The position numbers and the translations under genes are program-made. From assembly GCA_033852095.1 (NCBI GenBank), contig JAWSVD010000004.1:1-63809 (forward strand): a DNA stretch of 63,809 bases. Reading direction: 5' to 3'. Below the pieces are notes generated by a model. That model was not told the origin of the DNA and searched no databases. It was given only the letters and a program-made list of their open reading frames with translations. The stretch's first letter is position 1, and every line of letters begins with the position of its first letter. Positions 46,226 through 55,590 of this stretch are shown piece by piece. Origin of the DNA: CALCKW01 sp033852095. Its GTDB lineage: Bacteria; Pseudomonadota; Gammaproteobacteria; CALCKW01.

Positions 46226-48262
46226 ATGACTCAGGCCCCACTGTCAGACGCACAGAGCGATGCTGTTCAAGAACCGGCGATATCAACCGCGATCAACCGC
46301 GGTGTCAAAAGCGTGGGTCAAATCATCATGTGGTGCAATCTACTGCTGATTGCTGCCATATTCTCGCAGGTGGCACTGCGCTATCTGTTCGATATCAATC
46401 TGCCAAAGCTGGATGAAATCCAGTGGCATTTGTACGGCGTGGTCACCATGATGGGCTTGTCATACGCCTTGGTGAACGACAGCCATGTCCGCGTTGATGT
46501 GCTGCATATGTCACTGTCCAAACGCTCTCAGCGCTTCATCGAGTGCATTGGCATGACGGTGTTGATGCTGCCTTTCGTCTACTTGATGATCGATCAAGGC
46601 TACGACTATTTCTACGAGAGCTGGCGTGTCGATGAGCGCTCCAACAGCCCGACAGGCCTGCCCATGCGCTGGCTGCTCAAAGCCTTTATCCCGATCAGCT
46701 TCGTGCTGCTCGGCCTCGCTGTGCTCGCCCGACTGATTGCCGATCTCTACGCGCTGCTGAAAGCCCCTGCGGCAGAGAGAGAGGGCAAGGGTCTGCTTGC
46801 AGTGCTGCTGGTGCTGGCGGTGTTTGCGCTGCTCGGCTGGCAGCTCTGCGGTTTGGTGGAGAGCACCGAAGACAAGCTGGTCATCGCCATGTTCATGACC
46901 TTTATTGCGTTGCTGTTCAGCGGTTTTCCGGTGGCCTGGGTTCTGGCCGGGGTTGGCATATTGTACTGCCTGCAGGCGTATCTCTTCGACAACGGCCACA
47001 TGGCTTGGACCGGACTTGAAGAGACATTCACCGGGCTCGACTACCTGACTTTGGGCGCCACCGTCAATCGCGTCTACGGCACCATGTCGAACGCAGTGCT
47101 GGTGGCGTTGCCGATGTTTATTTTTATGGGCCTGATGCTCGACGAGAGCGGCGTTGCGCAGCGTTTGATGCACTCCATGCAGAAGCTCTTTGGCCGCACC
47201 CGAGGCGGGCTGGCGATCACGGTTACCTTGATCGGCATTATTCTGGCCGCCTCCACCGGCATCATCGGCGCTTCGGTGGTCTTGCTGGGCGTGATGAGCC
47301 TGCCGGCAATGATGAAGCAGAATTACTCGCCCGTGCTGGCCTCGGGCGTGGTCGCCGCGTCTGGCACCTTGGGCATTCTGATCCCGCCCTCCATCATGCT
47401 GGTCATCATGGCCGATCAAATGGCCCTGTCCGTGGGGGATCTGTTCATGGCGGCAGTTTTCCCCGGGGTGATCATTGGCGGCTTGTATTTGCTGTATATC
47501 TTTGTCATTGCCTACATCAAGTCCGATGTCGCGCCGGCGCCCAAAGACGCCGCTGCACCCGATTGGCCTGTGGTCAAGGAGGCGTTGCTGGCTGTGCTGC
47601 CGACGCTGGCGTTGATTCTCTCTGTGCTGGGGTCTATTTTTGCGGGCATCACCACCCCCACCGAGGCCTCGGGTATCGGTGCGTTGGGGGCGACACTGCT
47701 GGCCCTGGGCTACGGTAAATTGAGCTGGTCGGGGCTTGTCAAAGTGCTGACATCCACCTTCAGCACCACGGCCTATATTTTTGCGATATTCCTCGGCGCG
47801 ACGGTGTTCTCTTTTGTGCTGCGGGAGCTGGGCGGTGATGAGCTGATCGAGCACACGGTACTGTCCACGGGCTTTGGCCCAGAGGGCACGATTCTCTTTA
47901 TTCTTGGCGTGGTGTTTTTACTGGGTTTCGTGCTCGATTGGATTGAAATCACCTTGATCGTACTGCCTCTGATGCGGCCCATCATCAATGCGCTCGGGCT
48001 CGACATAGACGGCCACGGCGTATTGGATGAGCCCGCATTGATCTGGTTTGTCATCATGGTCGCCGTGACCCTGCAGACATCTTTCCTGACGCCGCCGGTG
48101 GGTTTTGCCTTGTTTTACCTTAAGGGGGTTTGTCCGCCTGAGATCAAGCTCAAGCATATCTACGCGGGGGTTATCCCCTTTGTCTTATTGCAATTGACAG
48201 GCTTGGCATTGCTTTATACTTGGCCGTCGCTGGCCACCTGGCTGCCATCCGTCGCCTACTGA
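46226..48262 (+). CDS. TRAP transporter fused DctQM membrane subunit
   Basis: The 678-residue protein joins a DctQ-like four-helix unit (residues about 25-180, with SQVALRYLFDINLPKLDEIQ) through an extra helix to a DctM-like large subunit of about twelve helices, with GASVVLLGVMSLPAMMKQNY, GILIPPSIMLVIMADQ and TPTEASGIGALGA. It uses sodium- or proton-coupled transport with the DctP protein encoded 109 bases upstream. Fused QM subunits are known in a minority of TRAP systems. Confidence 0.94.
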   Translation: MTQAPLSDAQSDAVQEPAISTAINRGVKSVGQIIMWCNLLLIAAIFSQVALRYLFDINLPKLDEIQWHLYGVVTMMGLSYALVNDSHVRVDVLHMSLSKRSQRFIECIGMTVLMLPFVYLMIDQGYDYFYESWRVDERSNSPTGLPMRWLLKAFIPISFVLLGLAVLARLIADLYALLKAPAAEREGKGLLAVLLVLAVFALLGWQLCGLVESTEDKLVIAMFMTFIALLFSGFPVAWVLAGVGILYCLQAYLFDNGHMAWTGLEETFTGLDYLTLGATVNRVYGTMSNAVLVALPMFIFMGLMLDESGVAQRLMHSMQKLFGRTRGGLAITVTLIGIILAASTGIIGASVVLLGVMSLPAMMKQNYSPVLASGVVAASGTLGILIPPSIMLVIMADQMALSVGDLFMAAVFPGVIIGGLYLLYIFVIAYIKSDVAPAPKDAAAPDWPVVKEALLAVLPTLALILSVLGSIFAGITTPTEASGIGALGATLLALGYGKLSWSGLVKVLTSTFSTTAYIFAIFLGATVFSFVLRELGGDELIEHTVLSTGFGPEGTILFILGVVFLLGFVLDWIEITLIVLPLMRPIINALGLDIDGHGVLDEPALIWFVIMVAVTLQTSFLTPPVGFALFYLKGVCPPEIKLKHIYAGVIPFVLLQLTGLALLYTWPSLATWLPSVAY

Positions 48263-48332
48263 GTGGGGTAGAGGCACCTAAACGTGCCCACGCTTGGGCT
48301 AGAATGACCTTACTTAAGAAAGAGGCGGGACG

Positions 48333-50039
48333 ATGAAAGTTGATAGCACGGTGTTTTTAGACGGCTTGCGGGCGATAGTTGGTCAAAAGCACCTCAAAAC
48401 ATCGGACAGCCAGACGGCCCGGTATCGCCAGGGTTTTAGATCGGGAGGCGGCGAAGCGCTGGCGGTCGTCCTGCCGCACACACTGCTGCAGCAGTGGCAG
48501 GTGTTGCAAGCCTGCGTGGACGCAGATGTCATTGTGATCATGCAGGCGGCGAACACCGGTTTGACCGAGGGCTCCACGCCGGTGGCGGAGGGCTACGACA
48601 GGCCCACCGTAATCATCAACACCCTGCGCATGGGCGCTGTTCACGTGATCGGTGCGGGTGAGCAGGTTGTCAGTCTGCCCGGTGCCACCCTCTACACCTT
48701 GGAGAAACTGCTAAAACCCCTGGGCCGGCAACCGCACTCGGTGATTGGTTCGTCTTGCATTGGTGCGTCCGTGGCGGGCGGTGTGTGCAACAACTCCGGC
48801 GGGGCGCTGGTGCAGCGCGGGCCAGCGTACACGGAGCTGGCCTGTTATGCGCAGCTCGATGCGCACGGTAAATTGCAACTGGTGAATGACCTGGGCATCG
48901 AACTGGGTGAGTCGCCAGAGGAAATCCTCACGCGCCTGCAGGCGGGGGATTTCAGCGCGGAAGATGTGACACACGACAACCGGCTCGCCTCTGATCGTGA
49001 ATACAGCGATCGCATCAGGGATGTGAATGCCGCCAGCCCCGCGCGTTACAACGCTGACCCGAGGCGACTGCACGGTGCCAGTGGCTGCGCCGGCAAGCTC
49101 GGCGTGTTCGCGCTGCGCCTCGATACCTACAGCAACAACGAGCGCGAGGCGGTGTTTTACATTGGCAGCAACGACACTCAGGTGTTCAGCAAGCTGCGGC
49201 GTCATATTTTGTCCAGTTTCACCGCGCTGCCCGAAGTCGGCGAGTATATCCACCGCGACTGCTTTGACTTTGCGCACCGCTACGGCAAGGACACCGTGGT
49301 GATGATTGACAAGCTCGGCACAGACAGGTTGCCGTTGTTCTTCTCTCTGAAGGCGCGAGCCGACAGTGTACTGAACAAGATCCCCTTTTTGCCCGCACAG
49401 CTCAGCGACCGAGTGATGCAGTTACTGGCCAGTGCGTGGCCAGAAGCGCTGCCCCAGCGCATGCTCGATTACAGGGCGCAATACGAGCACCACCTGATAT
49501 TGAAAATGTCCAACGAGGGCATTGAAGAGGCCGAAGCCTATTTGCAACAGGAACTGCAGGGTGAGGCGGGGGCGTTTTTTCGCTGCGATGATAATGAAGC
49601 GGCCAAAGCCATGTTGCACCGTTTTGCCGCCGCCGGTGCAGCTGTGCGCTACGAGGCGCTGCACGGAGACAAGGTGCAGGGTGTGCTGCCATTGGATATC
49701 GCCCTGCCACGCAACACGGACGATTGGTTCGAACAGCTGCCTGCAGAATTAGATGATCAGCTAGAGGCGAAGCTCTACTACGGGCATTTTATGTGTCTGG
49801 TTTTTCACCAGGACTATGTGGTGAAGAAGGGCGGCGACATGAGCGATATCAAAGCGCAAATGCTGGCGCTGCTCGACGCCCGTGGTGGGCAGTATCCGGC
49901 AGAGCACAACGTGGGGCATCTGTACAAAGCCAAGCCCGAGCTGGCGGCTTTCTATCAGGAGCTCGACCCCAGCAACAGCTTCAATCCGGGCATTGGGAAA
50001 ATGTCGCGGAAGAAATTTTACGGTGCAGAGCTTGAGTGA
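48333..50039 (+). CDS. dld: Quinone-dependent D-lactate dehydrogenase
   Basis: The 568-residue protein matches E. coli Dld over its whole length. The FAD-binding domain includes ANTGLTEGSTPV and PHSVIGSSCIGASVAGG, followed by the D-lactate cap domain and the membrane-binding domain. It oxidises D-lactate to pyruvate and passes electrons to the quinone pool on the inner face of the cytoplasmic membrane. AAAGAGGCGGG before the ATG is a good ribosome-binding site. It closes the regulator-TRAP-dld module. Confidence 0.96.
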   Translation: MKVDSTVFLDGLRAIVGQKHLKTSDSQTARYRQGFRSGGGEALAVVLPHTLLQQWQVLQACVDADVIVIMQAANTGLTEGSTPVAEGYDRPTVIINTLRMGAVHVIGAGEQVVSLPGATLYTLEKLLKPLGRQPHSVIGSSCIGASVAGGVCNNSGGALVQRGPAYTELACYAQLDAHGKLQLVNDLGIELGESPEEILTRLQAGDFSAEDVTHDNRLASDREYSDRIRDVNAASPARYNADPRRLHGASGCAGKLGVFALRLDTYSNNEREAVFYIGSNDTQVFSKLRRHILSSFTALPEVGEYIHRDCFDFAHRYGKDTVVMIDKLGTDRLPLFFSLKARADSVLNKIPFLPAQLSDRVMQLLASAWPEALPQRMLDYRAQYEHHLILKMSNEGIEEAEAYLQQELQGEAGAFFRCDDNEAAKAMLHRFAAAGAAVRYEALHGDKVQGVLPLDIALPRNTDDWFEQLPAELDDQLEAKLYYGHFMCLVFHQDYVVKKGGDMSDIKAQMLALLDARGGQYPAEHNVGHLYKAKPELAAFYQELDPSNSFNPGIGKMSRKKFYGAELE

Positions 50040-50066
50040 TGGCTGTATTGGATCGGGGCGGAAACT

Positions 50067-50489
50067 TCAGTCGTCACCCTTAACAGCGCCGCGCTTTGCT
50101 TTTATCGCACCGCGTGCGGTTTTAGCGTCCATGCGGCGGCGCTGACTGCCGCGCGTGGGTTTGGTGGCGATACGGCGTTTAGGACGGTGGCAAGCCTGCT
50201 CTATGAGATCTACCAGTTTTTTCTGTGCCGCTTCGCGGTTGAGCAGCTGACTGCGGTGTGATTCGGCGGTGATGATCAGCGCGCCGTCTTTGCTCCAGCG
50301 GCGTCCCGCCAGCTGCCGAAGGCGAGTTTTTACATCAGGCGGCAGGTTGGGAGATCGGGCCGCCTCAAAGCGCAGCTCCACGGCGCTGGAGGTTTTGTTC
50401 ACGTGTTGACCGCCAGGGCCACTCGAGCGCACAAAGGATTCGCTGAGTTCCCATTCAGCAATGCTGATGCGTTCATTGATTTTAATCAT
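50067..50489 (-). CDS. arfB: Peptidyl-tRNA hydrolase ArfB (alternative ribosome rescue)
   Basis: The 140-residue protein is one GGQ domain (Gly26-Gly27-Gln28 within SSGPGGQHVNKTSSAVELRF) plus a long basic C-terminal tail rich in K and R. That tail threads into the empty mRNA channel of stalled ribosomes. It lacks the codon-recognition domains of RF1/RF2, which distinguishes ArfB. It backs up the tmRNA encoded about 6 kb away. Its start overlaps the end of ansA by eight bases. Confidence 0.95.
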   Translation of the reverse strand: MIKINERISIAEWELSESFVRSSGPGGQHVNKTSSAVELRFEAARSPNLPPDVKTRLRQLAGRRWSKDGALIITAESHRSQLLNREAAQKKLVDLIEQACHRPKRRIATKPTRGSQRRRMDAKTARGAIKAKRGAVKGDD

Positions 50490-51504
50490 CGCTGGGTTGG
50501 CTCAGCTCGCCGCGCAAGTCCTGCTGCAGCAGTGCGCGGATGCGCTCGGGCTCTGAGCCCTGGCTCAACAAGACGTGCAGCTTGGCCAGTGCCGCCTCTA
50601 AGGTCATGTCCAGGCCGCTGATCACACCGGCCTCCGCGAGCGCGTTGCCGGTGGCGTAACTGCCCATCGCCACCCGCCCCGAATAACACTGGCTGAGGTT
50701 GACAATCACCACCCCACGAGACTGTGCCTCCCGAAACAGCGCGAGCAGCTCGGGCGAACGCGGGCCGTTGCCCACGCCAAAGCTGCGCAGGATCAAGGCT
50801 TTCACCGGGGCTTGCAACGCATTGGCGATCACCGCTTGACTGATGCCGGGGTAGAGCGTAACCACGGCGACGGGCTGCGGGGTGATCGCGTTGATGGCAA
50901 AGGGCTGCGGTTCGGGGCTGAGCGTGGGCACTGCGCTGCGGCGGATCTCGATGCCGGCGCGTGCCAGCGGCGGCAGGTTGGGGGATTCAAAGGCGTCGAA
51001 GCCATCGGCGCGTGCCTTTGTCGCGCGGTTTCCCCGCAGTAGCTTGTCCTCAAAAAACAGGCAGACTTCGGGCAGCGCATGCTCTGCTGCTATGTACAGC
51101 GCATTCAGCAGATTGGCGCGAGCATCCGTGCGCAAGCTGGCTAAAGGGATCTGCGAGCCTGTGACAATCACCGGCTTGGCCAGGTTCTCAAACATGAATG
51201 ACAGGGCGGACGCGGTGTAGGCCATGGTGTCCGTGCCGTGCAAGATGATGAAGCCGTCGTAGTCCTCATAGTGAGCAGCCACGTCATCGGCTATGCGCTG
51301 CCAATGCATCGGCGTCATCTCGGCCGAGTCTATTAGCGGCGCGTATTCGTGCAGATCGAAGGCCGGCATCTCTGGTCGGTGCAGCTCTGGCAGTTCGGAC
51401 AGCTGCGTGGCCATCATGCCCGGTGCCGGTACAAAACCCTGCGCAGAGGGCTGCATGCCAATGGTGCCACCAGTGTAAGCAATGTAAATGCGTTTTTTAG
51501 CCAT
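50482..51504 (-). CDS. ansA: Type I (cytoplasmic) L-asparaginase
   Basis: The roughly 340-residue protein has the two asparaginase threonine motifs: YTGGTIGMQ at residues about 10-18 and LHGTDTMAYTA. VTGSQIPL follows. There is no signal peptide, and this with the length points to the AnsA type, which hydrolyses asparagine to aspartate and ammonia in the cytoplasm. I prefer ATG 51504 to the TTG two codons upstream. It forms a pair with arfB, probably without functional meaning. Confidence 0.94.
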   Translation of the reverse strand: MAKKRIYIAYTGGTIGMQPSAQGFVPAPGMMATQLSELPELHRPEMPAFDLHEYAPLIDSAEMTPMHWQRIADDVAAHYEDYDGFIILHGTDTMAYTASALSFMFENLAKPVIVTGSQIPLASLRTDARANLLNALYIAAEHALPEVCLFFEDKLLRGNRATKARADGFDAFESPNLPPLARAGIEIRRSAVPTLSPEPQPFAINAITPQPVAVVTLYPGISQAVIANALQAPVKALILRSFGVGNGPRSPELLALFREAQSRGVVIVNLSQCYSGRVAMGSYATGNALAEAGVISGLDMTLEAALAKLHVLLSQGSEPERIRALLQQDLRGELSQPSDD

Positions 51505-51980
51505 GTTCAATCTGTCTGTGGAATAGGTGCGTCGCGCCGTATTTTACAACAATAACGAGGCCAGTAGCGCAGTCCGCTGCAGTTGCTCAGGCCTGTGCGC
51601 CGCGACGATCTTTGCCCCTAAGCGTTTTTAGCATGACCACTGTTGTCCGGTGTTCAATTCCAGCTTCCTAGGTTTCAGTGGCTAGCAGCATCATGATATT
51701 TATATGAAAATTCAGGCGAAGTGTTTTCTTCGCAGTTTAATCTACGTTGTGTACGTTTCCCTTTTTGCTGGCCAATGCAGTGGGCGGCTGTGTATATCTA
51801 TTGTTACATCCGTTGTTCTGTCTGTTCATAAATCTACTTGGATGCACGGCAAGAAGGTGTCTCGCCGCACAAAAACCTGTATTACTTTGATACAGTTTTG
51901 AAGCACCGGATTATTATATTTGGCGCAAGTGCATTAATATGTTTCGGCAGTGAAAGCCCCGCCCCTCAAAGGATTGAACC
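51505..51980. other. Intergenic stretch upstream of the lipoprotein gene
   Basis: No convincing gene is present; a 65-codon plus-strand frame at 51704-51901 has a hydrophobic start but no family resemblance. Composition becomes AT-rich toward the right. A possible promoter for the lipoprotein is TTGATA (51887-51892) and TATTAT (51912-51917), spaced by 19 bases, about 65 bases before its ATG. The ansA promoter must also lie here. Confidence 0.4.
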
Positions 51981-53108
51981 ATGCAAGATAGCAAGAGCAG
52001 ATACTTCAAGCTGCTGACACTTTTGGCCATTGTCTTCACGTTAAGCGCTTGCGGCGGCTCATCTAATGAGCCGGCGTCGGCAGCAGACGACGACACCACG
52101 GCAGGCGCCGGTGGTGGTAGTGGCGGTGGAAGTGCTGGAAGTGGCACCACGGGCTGCCCCGTGGGCCTCGATGAGCCCGCCGCTGGCATGGGTGTTGTGC
52201 ATGTTCGTGATCTCGCCTCTCCGCTGTCGCCCATCATGCGCAGTGGTTTTGAATCCGGCACGGTGGGTGAGCCCAGCCCGGCGATCACGCATTTTAGTGG
52301 CGTGGACAGCTGCTCTGAGGCGCCCAATGACTGGGCAAATTTGCTTGCTACCAACCCCAACAGGCCCGGCGGTTATTTCCTTATCCAGTATCAGGGCGGC
52401 GACATCAATCAACGCTTCGCGCGCCTGGGCGCGGATTCCAGCGACGCCGACAATCAGGTTTTGGAGTTCTGGCTGAACGACGCCAATGTGGACACAGGTT
52501 ACGAATTCCGCGGTCGCATTCAAGGCAACTTTTACGAGAACTACAATCTAGACAGCTACTATCAGAGTGTCAGGCTGCGTCTGGGCCGTGATTTCTTGAA
52601 TCTGAACGCTCACAACGGCACCTTCAATTGGCTGACGCTGTTTGAGGCGTGGAATGGCGCCAACTGGATCGCCGGTGAAGAGCATGCCTTCCATATAGCT
52701 GTGGATTTGACCAAGCCCGACCCTGTACCTGGCACAGCGCTGCACCTGAAAGCACAGGGCCGCACTTTTACCCAGGGCGTCGGATTCGACACGCTCTGGG
52801 AAGAGACCAACAGCGACATTGTTATCCCGGTAGAGCAGTGGATTACCCTCGAGCTGTACATGTTGCAAGGGGATGAGCAGAGCGGGCGCTTCTACATGAC
52901 GGTGTCTGTGGCCGGCGGGGAAAAGCAGGTGTTGTTTGATATCGGTGGTTTCACTCACCACCCTGAAGATATCGCCCCTGCTGGCTTTGACTACATCAAC
53001 CCCATCAAGCTGTACATGCGCGAGCCCGTGCTGGACATCATGAAAGCCACTGGTGGGTCTTTTCGCCTGCAGTGGGATGATCTCGAGTTTGGCCACACGG
53101 CCAACTAG
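51981..53108 (+). CDS. Secreted lipoprotein of unknown function, lectin-like
   Basis: The 375-residue protein has a lipoprotein signal with lipobox LSAC (lipidated Cys24), then a low-complexity Gly/Ser/Asp linker (residues about 28-60) and a globular domain rich in aromatic beta-strand sequence (EFRGRIQGNFYENYN, FRLQWDDLEFG). The pattern resembles concanavalin-type jelly-roll domains of polysaccharide-acting proteins, but I cannot name a family. Gly after the lipidated Cys gives no inner-membrane retention signal, so it likely sits in the outer membrane. It lies 87 bases before the radical oxidase and may share its extracellular substrate. Confidence 0.8.
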   Translation: MQDSKSRYFKLLTLLAIVFTLSACGGSSNEPASAADDDTTAGAGGGSGGGSAGSGTTGCPVGLDEPAAGMGVVHVRDLASPLSPIMRSGFESGTVGEPSPAITHFSGVDSCSEAPNDWANLLATNPNRPGGYFLIQYQGGDINQRFARLGADSSDADNQVLEFWLNDANVDTGYEFRGRIQGNFYENYNLDSYYQSVRLRLGRDFLNLNAHNGTFNWLTLFEAWNGANWIAGEEHAFHIAVDLTKPDPVPGTALHLKAQGRTFTQGVGFDTLWEETNSDIVIPVEQWITLELYMLQGDEQSGRFYMTVSVAGGEKQVLFDIGGFTHHPEDIAPAGFDYINPIKLYMREPVLDIMKATGGSFRLQWDDLEFGHTAN

Positions 53109-53195
53109 AGATTCGCTTTCTTTGCGTCTTCGGCTTCTGAGCAGATCAGGGCCGGAGAGATTGTGCAGCCGTTACACAGTGGGATTTAGATCGAT

Positions 53196-55253
53196 ATGGA
53201 TATTCACAAGCGCACCCGTATTAGCGCTGCAACTCTGCGCCTGCGTCTCGGTGTGGCGGTTGTTTGCAGCTGCGTGCTCAGCGCAGCAGCACTTGCCGGT
53301 GACCCCTTATCAGCGCAGCAGGGGGAATGGAGTGCTGTTGAAGATTGGCCCGTGCTCGCCGTGCACGCGGCGCTGCTGGAAAACGGCAAGGTGCTGGCAT
53401 GGGATGCCACCCCCGATGACTTCGATGACAACCCCCACACCACCGAGGTCTACACCACCCGCATCACCCTGTGGGATCCGGTCACCGGCCAGCACAGCTC
53501 GGTCAACAACAACACCAACACGGATTTGTTCTGTGCGGGTGCCGCGCATCTGTGGGATGGGGATCTGTTGTTGGCGGGCGGCGATGGCATCCGCGGGGGC
53601 GCACCGGGCACTGCCGCCGGTGCTGTTGTGAACAGCAATGTGTTTAACCCGCAAAACAACGCTTGGACCGCTCTCGAAGACATGGCGTCGGCGCGCTGGT
53701 ATTCAACCGTCGCGGCGCTGCCTAATGGCGAGATGCTGACCTTTGGCGGCAATTACGGACAGGAGCCCTTCGCCGAGGTGCTGGGCTTGGATAGGCGCTG
53801 GCGCTCATTGCCGATCGATGCGCAAATGCCCTATGCCTACAGTGGCGACTATCAGTGGTTGCAAGTCACACCGAATGGTCTGGTGGCATCCTTTGGCCCG
53901 CACAATACACTTGGTTTGCTCGACACAGGCGGCACTGGCAGGTGGCGCACGTTGAGCAACACACGGGATACAGTACCCTATCGTGGCTACGGCAGTTTTG
54001 CCCCTTACCAGACGGGCAAGATCTTGGTGACTGGGGGTGTGGGTTATTACGGCGAGGGCCCTCGGTCAGAGCGTTCCGCTGTGGTGTTGGATCTCAACAC
54101 CATGCGCGCCACTGCCACCAGCGACATGCTCTACAGCCGCAGCCAACACAACCTCACCGTGCTGCCCGATGGCAAGGTGCTGGCCAGCGGTGGGCACAGC
54201 AGCGCCGAGGCCTTGATTGATTTGACAGCCCCCGTGCTGCCGGGTGAAATGTGGGACCCGGCCACCGGGGAGTGGCGCGAGATGGCGGCACTCGCGCGCA
54301 CGCGGCAGTACCACTCGACCAGCCTGCTGCTGCCCGACGGGCGGGTGCTGGTGGGCGGTGGCGGGTATTGCGGGCCCTGCACAGTGCTCGATTACCACGA
54401 GCAAAACGCCGAGATTTACAGCCCGCCGTATCTCTTTGACCCGCGCGGCGAGCTCGCGGCTCGGCCGCTTGTCTCCGGTGTGCCGCAGCGCCTGAACTAC
54501 GGCGAGGCATTTGCCGTCACTGTGCAGTCAACGAGTGCCATCAGCAAGGCTGTTTTTATCAAGCCCGGCTCTACTACGCATTCGCATAATCAAGATCAGC
54601 GCTTGATCGAGCTCACGCTGGAGCCCACAGCCGAGGGTGTGCGCCTGATCGCGCCGCAGAATCGCAACCTCGCGCCACCAGGGCACTACCTGTTGTTCCT
54701 GTTGGATGAAAACGGCGTGCCCTCTCTCGCCGACACCGTGTTGATCGGCCAGCCCAGCGTCAGGCCCTCGCAGGCCGTGGCGCAGAGCGTGCTCAGCGGT
54801 GACTTGGATATCTACGCTGTGGAGAGCTACGTGGGAGATTCTGTGTTGCGGGTATCTCTGGATGGGATCCACGGCGATGCCGATCTGTACCTGCGGCGCG
54901 ACCTCTACCCCGACGGCTTGGCCACCGGGTCTTTTGAGTGCGGCTCGGCGCATTTTGGCGGAACCGCAGAGAGCTGCACCGTCAATGACCCCGGCCGAGC
55001 CACCTGGTACGTGGCTGTCAGAGCCTGGTCCGGTGGCGCCTACCGTTTGAATGTATCTGCGTACGCCGATGAGAGCCAGACAAACGGTGAGATTGAGCCG
55101 GCCAAACGCGACAGTGTCCAGCCCGTCGATGACGGTTCTGCCTTCAGCGGCGGCGGAGGGGTAGGGATGGGAGTGCCGCTGCTGTTGCTGGCGCTAATAG
55201 CGGGGAGAAGGCGTCGCTTTAGAATTGGCCCCGCGCATAGGCAGCGCAGCTGA
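53196..55253 (+). CDS. Copper-radical oxidase (galactose/glyoxal oxidase type) with PPC and GlyGly-CTERM tails
   Basis: This is a 685-residue secreted protein. After a signal peptide (cleavage near ALA-GD) comes a seven-bladed kelch-like propeller and the C-terminal oxidase domain. By comparison with galactose oxidase I assign Cys113 and Tyr169 to the thioether cofactor, Tyr372 and His373 (RQYHSTS) and His462 (THSHNQDQ) as the other copper ligands, so all five key residues are present. Next is a PPC domain (residues about 530-620). The tail GGGGVGMGVPLLLLALIAG followed by RRRR fits the GlyGly-CTERM signal, which a rhombosortase removes during type II secretion. It probably oxidises primary alcohols or aldehydes to give H2O2. 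The substrate is unknown. Confidence 0.88.
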   Translation: MDIHKRTRISAATLRLRLGVAVVCSCVLSAAALAGDPLSAQQGEWSAVEDWPVLAVHAALLENGKVLAWDATPDDFDDNPHTTEVYTTRITLWDPVTGQHSSVNNNTNTDLFCAGAAHLWDGDLLLAGGDGIRGGAPGTAAGAVVNSNVFNPQNNAWTALEDMASARWYSTVAALPNGEMLTFGGNYGQEPFAEVLGLDRRWRSLPIDAQMPYAYSGDYQWLQVTPNGLVASFGPHNTLGLLDTGGTGRWRTLSNTRDTVPYRGYGSFAPYQTGKILVTGGVGYYGEGPRSERSAVVLDLNTMRATATSDMLYSRSQHNLTVLPDGKVLASGGHSSAEALIDLTAPVLPGEMWDPATGEWREMAALARTRQYHSTSLLLPDGRVLVGGGGYCGPCTVLDYHEQNAEIYSPPYLFDPRGELAARPLVSGVPQRLNYGEAFAVTVQSTSAISKAVFIKPGSTTHSHNQDQRLIELTLEPTAEGVRLIAPQNRNLAPPGHYLLFLLDENGVPSLADTVLIGQPSVRPSQAVAQSVLSGDLDIYAVESYVGDSVLRVSLDGIHGDADLYLRRDLYPDGLATGSFECGSAHFGGTAESCTVNDPGRATWYVAVRAWSGGAYRLNVSAYADESQTNGEIEPAKRDSVQPVDDGSAFSGGGGVGMGVPLLLLALIAGRRRRFRIGPAHRQRS

Positions 55254-55590
55254 GGCGAAACAATCACGCCGCGGGCCACGTTGTTCGCGCCAGGCTTTGC
55301 GCCATTTCCGCGCTACCCCTGCTCTGGCATTGGCGGCTCAGGGGCATCGCCATGGCCTGTCATGAAGCGGGGCGCTAAGCGGCCTGAAGGGCCTCTATTT
55401 CTATCAGTGTGAGTGAAATCAGCGCTCTTTTGCTGGCGCACAGGCCACGTTTGGTGGCCGCTTAGCAGTCCGTCCGAGGCGGGATTGCGGGGCGCCGAAA
55501 GCCGATATGCCCGCAGTGCACAATTTCAGCTGCATAAGAGTGTGTTTAACGGGTAAAATGCTCGTTTTCCACCGGCCAGAACCCCAGACC
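55254..55590. other. Intergenic stretch before purL
   Basis: These 337 bases contain no supported gene. The purL reading frame stays open upstream to 55507, but PurL similarity starts only at 55591. A purine-repressor box or promoter was not clear to me. A short GC-rich inverted repeat (GGCC..GGCC, near 55380-55395) followed by CTATTT could be a weak terminator for the oxidase gene. Confidence 0.45.

Noticed and set aside
46511..47854. 447-codon minus-strand frame opposite the TRAP QM gene
   Set aside because: Low-complexity His/Gln/Arg translation typical of antisense to a membrane protein.
51704..51901. 65-codon frame with a hydrophobic start
   Set aside because: AT-rich intergenic context, no homology I recognise and no ribosome-binding site.
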